From the NCBI RefSeq assembly GCF_000220395.1, contig NW_004086003.1:1-64000 (forward strand): 64,000 bases of DNA. Reading direction: 5' to 3'. How positions within the stretch are numbered: the stretch's first letter is position 1; the number at the start of each line of letters is the position of its first letter. The DNA is from Ichthyophthirius multifiliis. Taxonomy: Eukaryota > Ciliophora > Oligohymenophorea > Hymenostomatida. Of the stretch, positions 51,037 through 63,300 are shown piece by piece. Both the position numbers and the translations under genes were made by a program. The notes under the pieces are model-generated. The model was given only the letters and a program-made list of their open reading frames with translations. It made no database searches and was not told the DNA's origin.

Positions 51037-51299
51037 TCATTTTTATTTATTATTTAAATTTAAATCTTCCCTTTTTAAGCCATATTATTAAATAACTCTT
51101 TCATTATTTTTATCAGTAATTTTTTACATGCTATAAAATATTAATTATTTGGATTTAATCTATTATTTTCATAAAAATTTACAATAATACTTTATTGAGA
51201 GCATATTTTAACATATTATAATAATTCATTTTCATTTAAGTCATTAACATTATAACTTGCTTTTTACAAATCCTATAAATTATATTATTATGAATTCAT
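51037..51299 (-). CDS. Small unrecognised protein, about 87 residues
   Basis: Starts MNSQQYNLQDLQKASYNVND and continues LNENELLQYVKICSQQSIIV and NFYENNRLNPNNQYFIACKK. The closing segment ITDKNNERVIQQYGLKREDL ... KQK-stop is one base out of frame; adding one A to the 6-T (minus-strand A) run at 51120-51125 makes an 87-residue protein. Helical and polar, no signal peptide. The length and pattern would suit a small complex subunit, but I name none. Confidence 0.6.
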
Positions 51300-51835
51300 A
51301 TATAATGATCTCTTTTTTATTTTATTTTAAATTTTTATTATATAATTTCAATAAAAAAGTAATTTAAATATTTGGTTTAAAATTAAATACTATTTTTATA
51401 TTTTAAAAATAAATAAAAAATAAAATGATATAAATATAAATAAAAAATAATAATAAAAATCAAAATATTATTAATGTTTAATAGTAAATTTAAATATATA
51501 AATATATAAATTTATAAATATATAAATATATAAATATATATATAAATATATATAAATATAAATATATAAACATTTTTTATATATTTTTAATTTATTCTGT
51601 TTTATTTATTTATATATATCTTTTATATTTTTATTTTTTTTAATTATTTTATTAATTAAATTAAACTTTTTTTTTTATACATATTATTATTAAAATTTTA
51701 AAATTTATTTATATTTTTTTTATAAAAAGATAATATTAATTATTTCATATATATAAATAATTATTAAAATATATATATTTTTTATATTTATTCTAATATA
51801 ATTACATAACATTTTTATTATTTTATAAAATAAAA
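51300..51835. other. Divergent AT-rich promoter region
   Basis: About 540 bp between the small minus-strand gene and the SNARE gene, containing a block of TATAAATATA repeats at about 51490-51570. No other feature seen. Confidence 0.5.
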
Positions 51836-53259
51836 ATGATTTAGAATTTAAAAGCATTAGGCTTTTATAAAAATAAAACAGATATGTTTTTAAAATACAA
51901 GCAAAATTGCAGATAAATTATAAAATCCAAGTACATAAAATATTACTCAATTTATTTTTATAAAATCGAATTATAATAGTCGCTTTAGAACAAGAAATGA
52001 ATTTAATGATAAATAAAGTATTTTATGTTTTTAAATAAAACTTAAATAATAATAAAAACAATATAAATAGAATTAGAGGATAATAATTATTAATAATTAT
52101 TAACTAAAACAAATAAAAATGATAGTTGTACAATCGAATTAAATGTATCCATATTACCACCATAATGGGTCGATTATTATGAATTATGTATATAAGAATT
52201 AAATTAAATAACAAAATTGCGTATTTTTTTTTTTTTTAAATAAAAAATAAAAAAATTTAAATATTATATAAAGAGGATTAAATAACTATTAAAGCTAGAC
52301 AAAGAATAAAAAAAGGTTTCGGTGATAATACTGATTTAGATAATTAAATATATATACTAACATAGGAAGCTAGTACTGTAAAATAATTAAATTTTAAATA
52401 AATATCAATAAATATAAATATTAAAAATATATCAATATTTATATATATTAATAATGATATTATTATAATAAAATAATAATTATATTATATATATATTTTT
52501 TATTTAAATATTATATATATAATAAGAAATTGAAATTATGTGAAAATTAGATCTAAAAAATAGATGAAGTTTCAGCTTTATATGAAGAAAATTTAAATGA
52601 AAAAATAAGTTTTATATAATTTTATAAAATTATTCAATTAAAATAAAAAAATAGTTAGAGAAAATGTAAAAAAAGGTTTAGCATGTTCTATATAGGAAAA
52701 AACCTTAAGCTTGAGAAGATAATAAAAGGCAATTTATGATTCTCTTAAAAAATATGATAATTTAAATACAAATTAGAATTAAAATTATATTACATAAGAT
52801 ATAAACTAAAATTAAATATAAGATTAAGATATTTATTAAAAGATTACATAAGATAGGTATTTATATATATAAATTTATATAATAATATTTATTTATATAT
52901 TAATATTTTTTATATATAATATTTTATTTATTATTTAAAGAGAAGAAGGAATTAATAATTTAGTAAATTAAATTAATGAATTATCTGATATTTATAAAAC
53001 ACTTGGAAATTTAGTTATAGATTAAGGCACGATACTTGATAGAATTGATGTTAATATTAACGGAACTAAAATTAATGTTTAAAATTCTAAAGTTAAATTA
53101 CAAAAAGTAAAACCTTTTATATATAAAAAAAATATAATATTAATTTTAATTAAGGCTTTAAAAATATAAGAAAGTCCTTTTTCAAAAAAAATAATTTAAA
53201 TGCTAGTTTTTGGTATTATTTTTTTCAGTATTATATTGGTTATGCGATTTTCTAAATGA
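51836..53259 (+). CDS. STX16: Syntaxin-16/Tlg2-like Qa-SNARE
   Basis: Membrane-fusion SNARE of the trans-Golgi/endosome route. Signature pieces in order: LPPQWVDYYELCIQELNQ (the syntaxin-16 PPxWVD segment), RQRIKKGFGDNTDLDNQIY, LYEENLNEK, KKGLACSIQEKTLSLRRQQK, then the SNARE motif NNLVNQINELSDIYKTLGNL and VIDQGTILDRIDVNI, with the zero-layer Gln in VIDQGT, and a C-terminal membrane anchor (MLVFGIIFFSIILVMRFSK-stop). There are at least five short GT-AG introns, (AT)n or T-rich (for example about 52216-52270, 52380-52525, 52855-52940, 53110-53151). The N-terminus (MIQNLKALGFYKNKTDMFLK) is clear but exon 1 needs either an intron or an indel near 51940 to reach the rest. Confidence 0.87.
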
Positions 53260-53520
53260 ATAAAGATTAACAATTTACACTTTAATTTTAATATTAAAAA
53301 ATATATTTATTTATTTAAAAAAAAAATATCATATATTTTATAAATTACTTTTTTTTAATTTTAATAAATTAAAAAAAAAAATATATAAAAATCATATTAT
53401 AAACTATTTTTGCAAAAAAAAAATAATACGAATAAATAACAATAAAGATATTCATTATTTATTATATCAAAATACTTTTAAATAAATTAGAGAAAAATAA
53501 TTTTAAAATAAATATAAAAT

Positions 53521-53552
<32 letters not shown>

Positions 53553-54064
53553 ATATATTTAAAATTATATTTACATATTTTTTTATATCTTTAATTCATA
53601 ATTTTTTATATATTTTTTATTTTATTATATCTTTTGATTAATATTTTTTTTATTAAAATATAAAGTTATTTTTTATTTATTATAATAATTGTTTTGTTTT
53701 ATTTTTTTCGTTTTTCCCATAATAATATTTTTAATTTTTATATTTTTTTTTAATAATATATATATTCCCACTAAATGTAGAGTATAATTTTATAATGCTA
53801 TGATTATTTTTATTTTTTATATATAAAGTAAATTTAATATAATTATTGATTTGAAAATTTACTTCTTTTTCCTAATGAAAGTATTCATTTTGCAATTTAA
53901 TTAACTTTTTCTTAAAATATATATTTCACACACATTTATAATCATCTATATTTCAAATATTTTTTTCCTTATCTTTAAAGGATTTAAAAACATATATTTT
54001 CTAAAATAGAAATTATGTGTATATTTTATATACAGTTATTTTAATCTAATATTTATCAGGATTA

Positions 54065-54119
<55 letters not shown>

Positions 54120-54789
54120 TATATATTTATATAAATATATATATTTATATATCCACTAACTTTCCTTATTATTTTCAATTTAATTTATTAATCATATTTT
54201 TAAGTTTTAATTTTTAAAATTTAATAATAAGTCATATATCAACTAAATAATAATATATTGTATATAGCTTAATATAATATTATTTTTTATTTAAAATATA
54301 ATTATATATTATTAAATCTTTTTTATTTTTTACAGTTTATTGATATTTAAATTTATAGATTTAAATTTTTTTATTTCAAAAAAATCTTTATAAATTTTTT
54401 TTTTTTTTTATTATAATAAAATAAAATTGTGTTTTTTTTGTTGTAATTAAATTATTATCTCTTTTATTAATTTTTTGTATTATACTTATTAATATTTATA
54501 CATATTATCATATATTTAATTAATAACTAAAATTTTATTAATTAAGTCCTTATATTTTTAATTTAAAATGAATATAAAAGAACCTATATACAATAGTATT
54601 TAATATAAAACATGATTTATATGTATTAATTAACTAACCATAAAATATATCTAAAATTTATAAATTATTAATTATAATTTTTAATATTTTTGTAATAAAA
54701 AAGGACTATTCTCCATATATAATTTTATTTTATTTTATTTTTAAAAAAAAATATATAAAAATATTCACATAATATTATTATAAAAAAAA
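53260..54789. other. AT-rich intergenic region containing a possible gene remnant
   Basis: About 1.5 kb between convergent genes. Apart from the remnant at 53700-54058 (separate entry) and an (AT)n run at 54068-54130, I see no coding frame, repeat family or RNA gene. Confidence 0.5.
53700..54058 (-). pseudogene. Possible gene remnant with two in-frame TGA codons
   Basis: On the minus strand one frame has protein-like content (INPDKYQIKITVYKIYTQFL; KIYVFKSFKDKEKNI; NIDDYKCV; NIYFKKKLIKLQNEYFHQEK; EVNFQINNYIKFTLYI) but is cut by TGA at 53953-53955 and 53926-53928, eight codons apart. TAA and TAG also occur in it as Gln, so it is not mitochondrial DNA. No start or splice sites are clear. It could be a decaying gene, exons separated by mis-seen introns, or a chance low-complexity frame. 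Confidence 0.3.
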
Positions 54790-55194
54790 TCATTTTTTTT
54801 TATTAGTTGTAACCGCTGTATTTGGTCTAATTCTAAAATTTCCAGTTTTTTCTTATAAAACATTTCCTTTTTTATCTTTTCCTATTCCTAATCCTTCCAT
54901 ATCCTTCTTTTTTTTTTTTTTTTCAACAGTAAAAAAATAAAATATTACCTTTTAAAATAACCCATACATGTGAATCGCTTTATAAATGGTCAGAAATAAT
55001 TCCGTCCATAGGTAATAAATCACCACTTTCGAATCTAACTCCTTTAGGAGTTCCACTTAAATTTCCATAAAAATGTTCATATCTAAAAACTGCTACATCT
55101 CCTAACCATCTTTTGAAATATAAAAAAAAAGTAAAATTTTAAATTATTTATACCTTATTTTTTAGGCTCCATCACCACAATTAATTGTAAACAT
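54790..55194 (-). CDS. Small conserved-looking protein, about 105 residues, unrecognised
   Basis: Three exons: 55194-55154 (MFTINCGDGAQKI), 55109-54949 (RWLGDVAVFRYEHFYG, GTPKGVRFESGDLLPMDGII, SDSHVWVILK) and 54903-54790 (DMEGLGIGKDKKGNVLQE, NFRIRPNTAVTTNKKK-stop). Introns are 44 and 45 nt, GT-AG. The second exon-exon join is one base out of phase, so one base is probably extra in exon 2. The compact, aromatic and Gly-rich sequence looks like a folded beta-rich domain and is much less AT-biased than its surroundings. I cannot assign a family. Confidence 0.65.
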
Positions 55195-55395
55195 TTTATC
55201 TTTTATATGTACCTTTTTATAGTTTTTAATATATGAATTTCATTTTTAATGTAATTTGTTTAATAAAAAAACTTCAAGTTTCATTTAATAGAAATATTTA
55301 TAAATGGAAATATTACTTATAAATAAAAAAACTAAGAAATAATATTTAAATGTAATAATATATATAAATATATATAAATATAAATAAATATAATA

Positions 55396-55428
<33 letters not shown>

Positions 55429-55621
55429 TTTTAGAAATTTAGTTTATTATAAATTAAAATTAATAATGTTATTATTAATAAATATTAAAGGTTATATAGA
55501 AAAACAATATTTAATCTATTATTCTTTTAGTTTTTAATTTTTTTTTTTTAATTATATAAATAAAATATTTAATAGGAAAAAAATTTAAATATAAAATTTA
55601 TTATTTATAAGTAAACAAAAA
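55195..55621. other. Divergent AT-rich promoter region
   Basis: About 430 bp with (AT)n at 55397-55430. It should hold promoters for the two divergent small genes. No motif seen. Confidence 0.5.
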
Positions 55622-56176
55622 ATGAAAAAAATATTTTTTTTAATAATTATATATATAATAATATTAAAATTTAGTCTATAAAATTAAATTTAAAGTGATT
55701 AAAAAATAGAAGAAGATGAAGACATAAAAAAACAATTAGAATTAAATAATTAATAACAAAAAGCATAAAAATCTAAATAAAACTAACAAAATATTCCTAA
55801 ATAATAAGAAAATATTATTTAATAAAATAATAAAAATATAAATATTGAGGAAGAAATATAAGAAAATAGTAGGAAAAAATATCAAGGATAGTCTGCATTT
55901 ATAATGAATTCAGAAATAAGATTTCAAAATTATAAATAAGAATTTATAAAAGCTTATTAAAAAAATAATAATAATAGTTATTTAAATTATTATAATATTT
56001 TAAATTAAAAATATAAAAAAAATGAAAACACTTTTTCGATTTTTTCAGCTATAAAATATATACTTAGTAAACTCTTTTCATTAAGTTTTATGGAATTTAT
56101 TGTTTTTTTGTTTGTTTTCTTATTTATACTATAAATTATTTTGGGAACATTTAAACAAAATATAAGATTTTAATGA
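55622..56176 (+). CDS. Gln-rich protein with signal peptide and C-terminal membrane segment
   Basis: Intronless, 184 residues. Begins with a clear hydrophobic signal (MKKIFFLIIIYIIILKFSLQ), then a charged Gln/Asn/Lys/Glu-rich stretch, then a segment around SAFIMNSEIRFQNYKQEFIK, and a strongly hydrophobic C-terminal helix (FMEFIVFLFVFLFILQIILG) followed by FKQNIRFQ-stop. So it is predicted to enter the secretory pathway and stay membrane-anchored with a short cytosolic tail. No family recognised. Confidence 0.7.
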
Positions 56177-56279
56177 AAAATTTGTTATAAAAAAATATAT
56201 ATAAAATATAAAGTTTTTAATTATATTTTATTCTATTTATATAATTGTTTTTAAATTAATTGTATAAATTGTATAAAGA

Positions 56280-56310
<31 letters not shown>

Positions 56311-56697
56311 ATATTTTCTTAATTTATATTTTAAATATTGTTCGAAATATCTTTTATTTTTATTTTTAATTATTATTTTATATTTTAAAAATTTACTTTA
56401 TAAGAATTATTATTTTAATTAGATTTAAAATCATTATATAAAATTAATTTTATATATTTGATTATATTTAATATTATTATAGAATAAAAATATTAATTAT
56501 GTTATATACAATACTAATTTTATGTTTTTAATATTATAATAGTATATTTAAATATAATGTAATATATATATTATTTGATTATAATAAAAAAAAATAAAAA
56601 ATGAAAAATGATTTTTTAAATATTATTAAAAAAATATAAAATAAAATTAAACTTTATTAATAAATAATAATAATTATATTTTTAAATTTAATAAATA
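56177..56697. other. Convergent AT-rich spacer
   Basis: About 520 bp between the convergent Gln-rich and transketolase genes. An (AT)n run lies at 56281-56303. No coding frame. Confidence 0.6.
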
Positions 56698-58840
56698 TCA
56701 TCCAACAATATTTATTACTTTCTACATAATATGTTATGCAGTTAACTTATAATAATCTAATAATTAAGTAGGTGTTCCACTTCTAGGTACTTCATTGACT
56801 GCAATTGAATGAACTTTAATATTTTCTAAACATACAGCAGAAGCAACAGCATCTAAACATAATAATATATAATATTTTTATTAAATATAAATAATAAAGA
56901 AATATAAACAAATACATATATATATACATATATAAATATATTTATTTATATTTAAATATATATTATTATATTTTATTATATTTATTTATATATATAATAT
57001 ACCTCTTATTCCTCCTTCTGCATAATGATCTTCAACTGTTAGAATTTAATTTCCAGCTTCTTTTGCATTTTTAATAATTCCTTCTTAATCAATCGGTTTT
57101 ATTGAGAAAATATCCATTATTCTTATATGAATTCCTTTTTTTTCTAATTCAGTTTTTGCTTTTAAAGCTTCATATAAAGTTACACAAGCCCCAATTACTA
57201 AAATTTTATCTTTTTCACTTTTTGCGACTATTTTAGATTTTCCAAATTCGAAAATTTCATCATTATCATATATAATTTCTGTAAGAGGTCTTGAAGTTCT
57301 GATATAAACAACTCCATAATGATTGGCTGCTAACTCAACCGCTTTTTCTGTAGACACAGCATCTGAAGGATATAATACACAACTACCAGCAATAGCCCTA
57401 AAAGCTGATATATCTTCCAAAGCCATTTAAGATGCTCCATCTTCTCCTATAGAAACTCCTGAATGTGATCCACATAATTTCAAATTGGCTTTAGATACGC
57501 CTGCCATACGTATTTAATCATAAGCCCTTGAAAGAAAAGCTGCAAAAGCAGACACAAAAGGCACCTTTTGTTATTTTATTTTATTTTTTTTTAAAAAAAA
57601 AATACTTTATTTCTACATCCCAAACCAGTAGCTACAGAAACCATATTTTATTCAGCAATAAAACACTCTACAAATCTTTCTGGGAAAGCATTTTTGAATG
57701 TAATAGCAAAAGTCGAATTTTTAGTATCTCCATCTAAAGATACTATTCTACCTAGACTATCATTTTATCCTAATCTTTTGAGTGCTTCTCCATAGGCATT
57801 TCTAGTTGCAATCTATATATATGTATATATATATATATATATAAATATATAAAATATACATACTTATTATCCTTTTTTATATGTAAGATTTCCTAATTTT
57901 AAAGGCTCTTATTTTAATACAATTTCCTAGTGTTAACTCGGTATACATTTAAGTTGTATATTTTAATCTTATATTTATTTTTAAATGATCTCAATGGCTT
58001 CTTTAGCTTGATTACCTAAAGGTTTACCATGCCAATCTAGTTTATCTTCTATATTAATGATTCCTTTCCCTTTGAAAGTCTTAGCTATGACTACACTAGG
58101 TTTTCCTTTATAATTTTTAGCTTCCAAAAAGGCTTTTCTAATACTTTCTACACAATGTCCATCTATAACAATTGCATGCCATCCAAAAGCTTCAAATCTT
58201 TTCCTATACACTTCAACATCATGTTTTATGGAAGTAGCCTCAGACTATCCTAGTCTATTAATATCTGCAATAGCAGTAAGATTATCAAGTCCATACAATT
58301 AACTGAAATGAGCAGCTTCCCAAACTGACCCTTCAGCACACTCACCATCTCCTAATAAAACCCAAATTCTATTATCTATCTTATCTAAATGTTTAGAACT
58401 ATAAGCCATACCAGCTGCACATCCCAAACCTTAACCTAAAGAACCAGTTGCTACATCTACAAAAGGTAAAACAGGAGTAGGATGACCTTCTAGATCATTT
58501 CCGAATTTTCTAATATTTAATAATTCTTCTTTCTTTATTAAACCAGCTTCAGCCCAAGCTGCGTATAATATAGGTGCAGCATGTCCTTTAGATAGAACAA
58601 AACGATCATTTACAAAGCTTTTTGGATGTTTTATATTAACTCTCATACCTATATAAATATATTATTTATTAATTATTTATATTAATTACCTGATTAATCA
58701 AAGAATAATACAGAAATAAGTTCAGCCATAGAACAACAACTTGTTGGATGACCGCTATTACTAGCGTTTGTCATTTAAATTGAATGGATTCTTAACTTAT
58801 TTGCTAAGTCTAGAAGAGATTAGTTGTTTGTGTTTTCCAT
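56698..58840 (-). CDS. TKT: Transketolase
   Basis: Thiamine-diphosphate enzyme of the non-oxidative pentose phosphate pathway, cytosolic. Five exons join to exactly 620 codons (introns 58649-58689, 57813-57863, 57565-57605, 56853-57002), matching the short, animal-type transketolase (about 620 residues). Motifs in order: [51 protein letters not shown], the TPP site [16 protein letters not shown] ending [84 protein letters not shown], and a C-terminal [18 protein letters not shown]. The start [20 protein letters not shown] is well placed. Lowest A+T of the window, no frame break. Confidence 0.96.
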
Positions 58841-59453
58841 TTAATTATAATTTACTTAATTATTTTTTTATAATAAATATAATTATAATATTTTATATAA
58901 AAATTTATTAATATTTGGTCATTAATTATTAGATTATTTATCTTTAAAAATGTTATTTTTTAAAATTTAATTAAAAATTAGTAAAAATAAGTGTTATTTG
59001 TAATTATGATATTAAAAAAATAATGATATAAAAATTTTAAATATATTATAAAAAAAATATTATAAATAAAAATAAAATATAATTAAAAAAATTAAATAAA
59101 TAATAATAATTTTTTTAATATAAAAAATAATTATTAAATGTATATATATTTATAATATTTATATTAAATTTAATTATATTATTATATTAATATATTAATT
59201 ATATAAATTTTATTTATAAACAAAATAAAATAAACGAAATAAAATAAAATATTATTTTTACATATAAAAAATAATTTTAATTTTATTAAACATATAAATA
59301 AAAAATAATTTATAGATAATATATTATATATCTAATAATTTTATATATTTATTAATATAAAAGAATTATAAAACATATATATAGAAAATTAAATTTATAT
59401 AACTTAAACTAGTAAGATAAATAAATATTATAAAAGATATAAATAATTAAAAA

Positions 59454-59496
<43 letters not shown>

Positions 59497-59844
59497 TTAT
59501 TTTTTCATTTTTTTTTTATAAATAAGAAAGTGGTAATATTAATATTCATTTATTATTTTTATATTATTATTATAAATAACATCAATGTATATATATATAT
59601 ATATATTTATATTTTTTATAATTATAATTATTATTATAGTCTTACTAATATATTTAAAAAAATATATTATACTTTATTATATCTTTTAATTATTTAATAT
59701 TAATACATATATTAATATATATATATATATAAAAAATTTTATATATTTAATATAAATGAATTAAAAAATTTTAAATATAAAGATTTTAAAATAAAATAAA
59801 AAATATATAAAATATATTTTTAATTTTTTTTATTATATAAAAAA
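58841..59844. other. AT-rich intergenic spacer
   Basis: About 1 kb with (AT)n at 59457-59490 and 59587-59606. No frame or motif seen. It contains the transketolase promoter. Confidence 0.6.
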
Positions 59845-61515
59845 TCATTTTTTTTTTGTTGAATTATTATTAGGTGAATCTTCATTTTTATGTTCATCTT
59901 AATACCCTTAATACATTTAATTTTTCAACGCTAATTTATGTAAATTATTCGACTCGTTTTTCTTAATAGGACTTCCTTTTTGATTATTATTATTCTATAA
60001 CATATTCTAATCTATACTATCTGTTCTTGGTTTACTAAAAAGCGATTAATTTGGTACATGCTCTTAATTATTCTTCAATAAATTCGGATTTGAGTTAATA
60101 TTTAAGCTTCCTATAGTATCTACATTACCATTCATAGCTGGTATACCTCCTGTATGTAATGCTAAAGAACCTAATTATTCTTGAGAGTCTACTCCCTTAT
60201 TTCTTACATTTGCTAAATAGTCTACTTCGTAATTTCTGAGGTTATTAATGGCTGGAAGTGTATCTTTTTTGACCTACCCATCTTAAATGAAAACATGATT
60301 CAAGCATTCAGTAGCCGAGGGTCTTTTGGAAGGATTCGGTTCTAACATTTTCATCAGCAAATCCTTTGCTTAAACCGATACATTATTAAATTCAGAACTA
60401 TCATATTTAATTTCACAAGCTTTATTAGCTCTTAATATTTATTTATAGTCTTTACCCTAAAAAGGTTATTTTCCTATCAAAAGTAAATAAAAAATAACTC
60501 CTGCGGAAAATATATCACACTTCAAATCATATAATTCCTCTCCTTCTTAATAAGCCAAGACTTCGGGAGCCACAAAGCCTGGGGTTCCACATCTTTTAAA
60601 TAAAATTTCCTTTATGTTTGTAAATGTAGCTAGACCGAAATCTGCAACAACTATATCATGATCATTTTCTTTAGATTTTAAAAGAAGATTTTCAGGTTTT
60701 AGATCACGATGCATTATATTTTTTGAATGTAAATATTATAAGGCCAATAAAAGATTTCTCATTAAAGGTTTAAGATCATTTTCACTAAAATTTCCTTTAT
60801 CTCTAACTCTATGTAGAAGTTCTCCTCCATTTAAAATATCTACAACAAAATAGATAGAATTAGTAGTTTCATAAACTTCAAATAAATTAATTAAATGATC
60901 ACTTCTTAAATTTCTCATAACTAAAATTTCATTAATTAAAGATTCTTTTCCTTTATGTTAACTTGCCATAAATTCTTTATTAAACGCTTTTATAGCATAT
61001 TAAATTCCAGTCTCTTTTTTTGTTGCTAAATAAACTTTCGCAAAAGACCCTTTGCCAATCATTTTTGTCACTATAAAATCCTCGTGAAAAGATGCTTAAA
61101 TTGCCTTATAAATTATAATAGTTTTCCATTTTTTCCACATAACCTAATCTTTTGTAAAAAACTCTAATATTTTCCCATTCCTAATCAATCTAAACCCAAA
61201 TAAATTTTCGTTTAATTAAGTATCTATTGTTTTTGGATCTATATTCTATAGTAAGTCTAATTTACAACAATTTAATTCTAATACACCTGCTATTTTATCA
61301 TTCTTTTCATATTTTTAAAAGTATAAGTTATTTTCGTCTATTATAAATACTCGAGGCTTGGATTTACCTACCTTTTTTGATTTTTTAAAAAATGTTCCTT
61401 TCAGAATTATTTGCTTGCTTAATTATTCGCAAGTTTCTTGACTTTTAGATGGTTTTTGCCATATTTTTTTAGGATTTTTCACTTATTCGTCGTCAAAAAA
61501 TGATGTTTGTTTCAT
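59845..61515 (-). CDS. Ser/Thr protein kinase with N-terminal PH domain
   Basis: Intronless, 556 residues, frame-perfect. Residues about 30-150 form a PH domain: [49 protein letters not shown], ending in the conserved Trp helix [10 protein letters not shown]. The kinase domain follows: [15 protein letters not shown], the lysine in [60 protein letters not shown], and [19 protein letters not shown]. All catalytic residues are present. The GELLHRV, PENLLL and CGTPGF(V)APE pattern is CAMK-like; the PH domain placed directly before the kinase is as in AGC or PKD-type proteins, so the ciliate family is mixed. The C-terminal 130 residues are Asn/Ser-rich and unstructured. A very long poly-T (poly-A on the coding strand) abuts the start. 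Confidence 0.93.
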
Positions 61516-61543
61516 TATTTTTTTTTTTTTTTTTTTTTTTTTT

Positions 61544-61577
<34 letters not shown>

Positions 61578-63300
61578 CCTTTTTATGAATATAAGCTTTT
61601 TATAGGTATTTTTAATTTTTTGTATGTTTAATATAACACATATTTGTTTTTATAAAAGATATAAAAAAATACAAAATTATATAAATACCATGTTTTATTT
61701 TTTAGAAAATAAATTATATATATATAATTTTTTATTTTAAATATTTTATTATATTCAATATATTAAAAAAAAATTATTTCATATTTTATTAATTTTATGG
61801 TTTTTTTTGTCATTTTATTACTAATTAAAAATTTATGATAAAAATTAAAGAATTATTCATTATAAAAATAAATTTAAAATAAATATCTACTAATAATATT
61901 ATCTTTTATAACAAAAAAATATAATAATGAAATATTATTTGCTTTTTGTATTTTATTTGTAAATAATTATAAGAATAACAAATAATTATAATTTATTATT
62001 TTGCTAAAATATTTATATAAATAACTTAAATAATAGTTATTTATTAATTAATTAAATTTTTTATGAAAAATTCTTATTATATTTTTTTTATAATTTAAAT
62101 TAATAATTTTTTACATAAAATAACATATTTTGATTTTTTTAAAATATGTATATTTTATTTTTGCTTTTATTATTATTTTATATTATGTAAAATCATTTTT
62201 TATGAAAAATTTATTTGATTTTTTTATTTCGTTTCTAATATTTTAATATAATTACAAATATATAAACTAAAAAAAATAAAAATGAAAGAAATTAACATTT
62301 TTGTATTTAAAAATTCAAATTTTTTATCTTTTAGTATAAAAATTCATTTTACATATTTTTTATTTATAGATATGAAAAATTTAGTTTTAGTAAAAAAATA
62401 ATCCATATATATATAAAATTTAAATTATTTTAAATATATTATTTATATAAAAAATACATATTTATAATATATATTTTTTTAAAAAATCTTCCTTTATTTT
62501 ATTATATAGACATATTTATTATTATTTATTTATTTTTTTTAAAAAAAAAAATCACTTATAAATTTTATGATTTATTATTAATTTTTTCTTTTTTTTTAAA
62601 TATCTTTTTTTTTCTTTTTTCTGACTAATTATTTTATGTATATTAATTTTAATATATCAACCTACCATTTTTATTCAAAAATATAATTTTTTTTTATAAA
62701 TATTTATATGTATATATCTCTTACATAAACATATTTAATTTTATATTAAATTCTTTATTTTTATTTAAAAATAAAATAAAACATAGTTAATATTTGTTAG
62801 TCTTTTCTTTAGAAACATTTTTTTTTTAATAAACTTATTTAATTTTTAATGAATAAATACATAAAACAAATTAAACAATAAGGTTTTTATATGATTATAA
62901 TTAATTAAATTCTATAATAATGGTTTTATTAAAATATTTAAGATAATCGAATATAGTTTATTATTTTTTTAAAAAAAAAATGTATTAAATATTATTATTT
63001 AATTTTCAAATAATAATATAATAATTCGAATTAAATGAAGAAAAAAAAATAAAAAATAAAAGAAATATTATTTCTCTTAAAATAAATGTATAAGACAAAT
63101 TTATTTTTTAAATAAAAATAAAGTTATAAAATATATAATAAAAATAAATATATAAATAAAAAATAGGATTTTTATAATTTAACAAAAATAAAAAAAATAC
63201 ATTACTAATATTTATAATTAAGTATTATTTTTTTAAAAGACAAATTTATATATATATTTTTATTTTATATAAATATTTATTTAATATATAAAATAATATA
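61516..63300. other. Divergent AT-rich intergenic region
   Basis: About 1.8 kb between the divergent kinase and B-box genes. Apart from the poly-T at 61517-61577 I see only A+T-rich spacer with no sustained frame on either strand. Confidence 0.6.
61517..61577. repeat. 60-bp poly-T tract next to the kinase start codon
   Basis: Two T runs of about 27-30 bases split by a single A, beginning two bases upstream of the kinase ATG (a poly-A leader on the coding strand). No other homopolymer in the window is close to this length. Confidence 0.85.
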
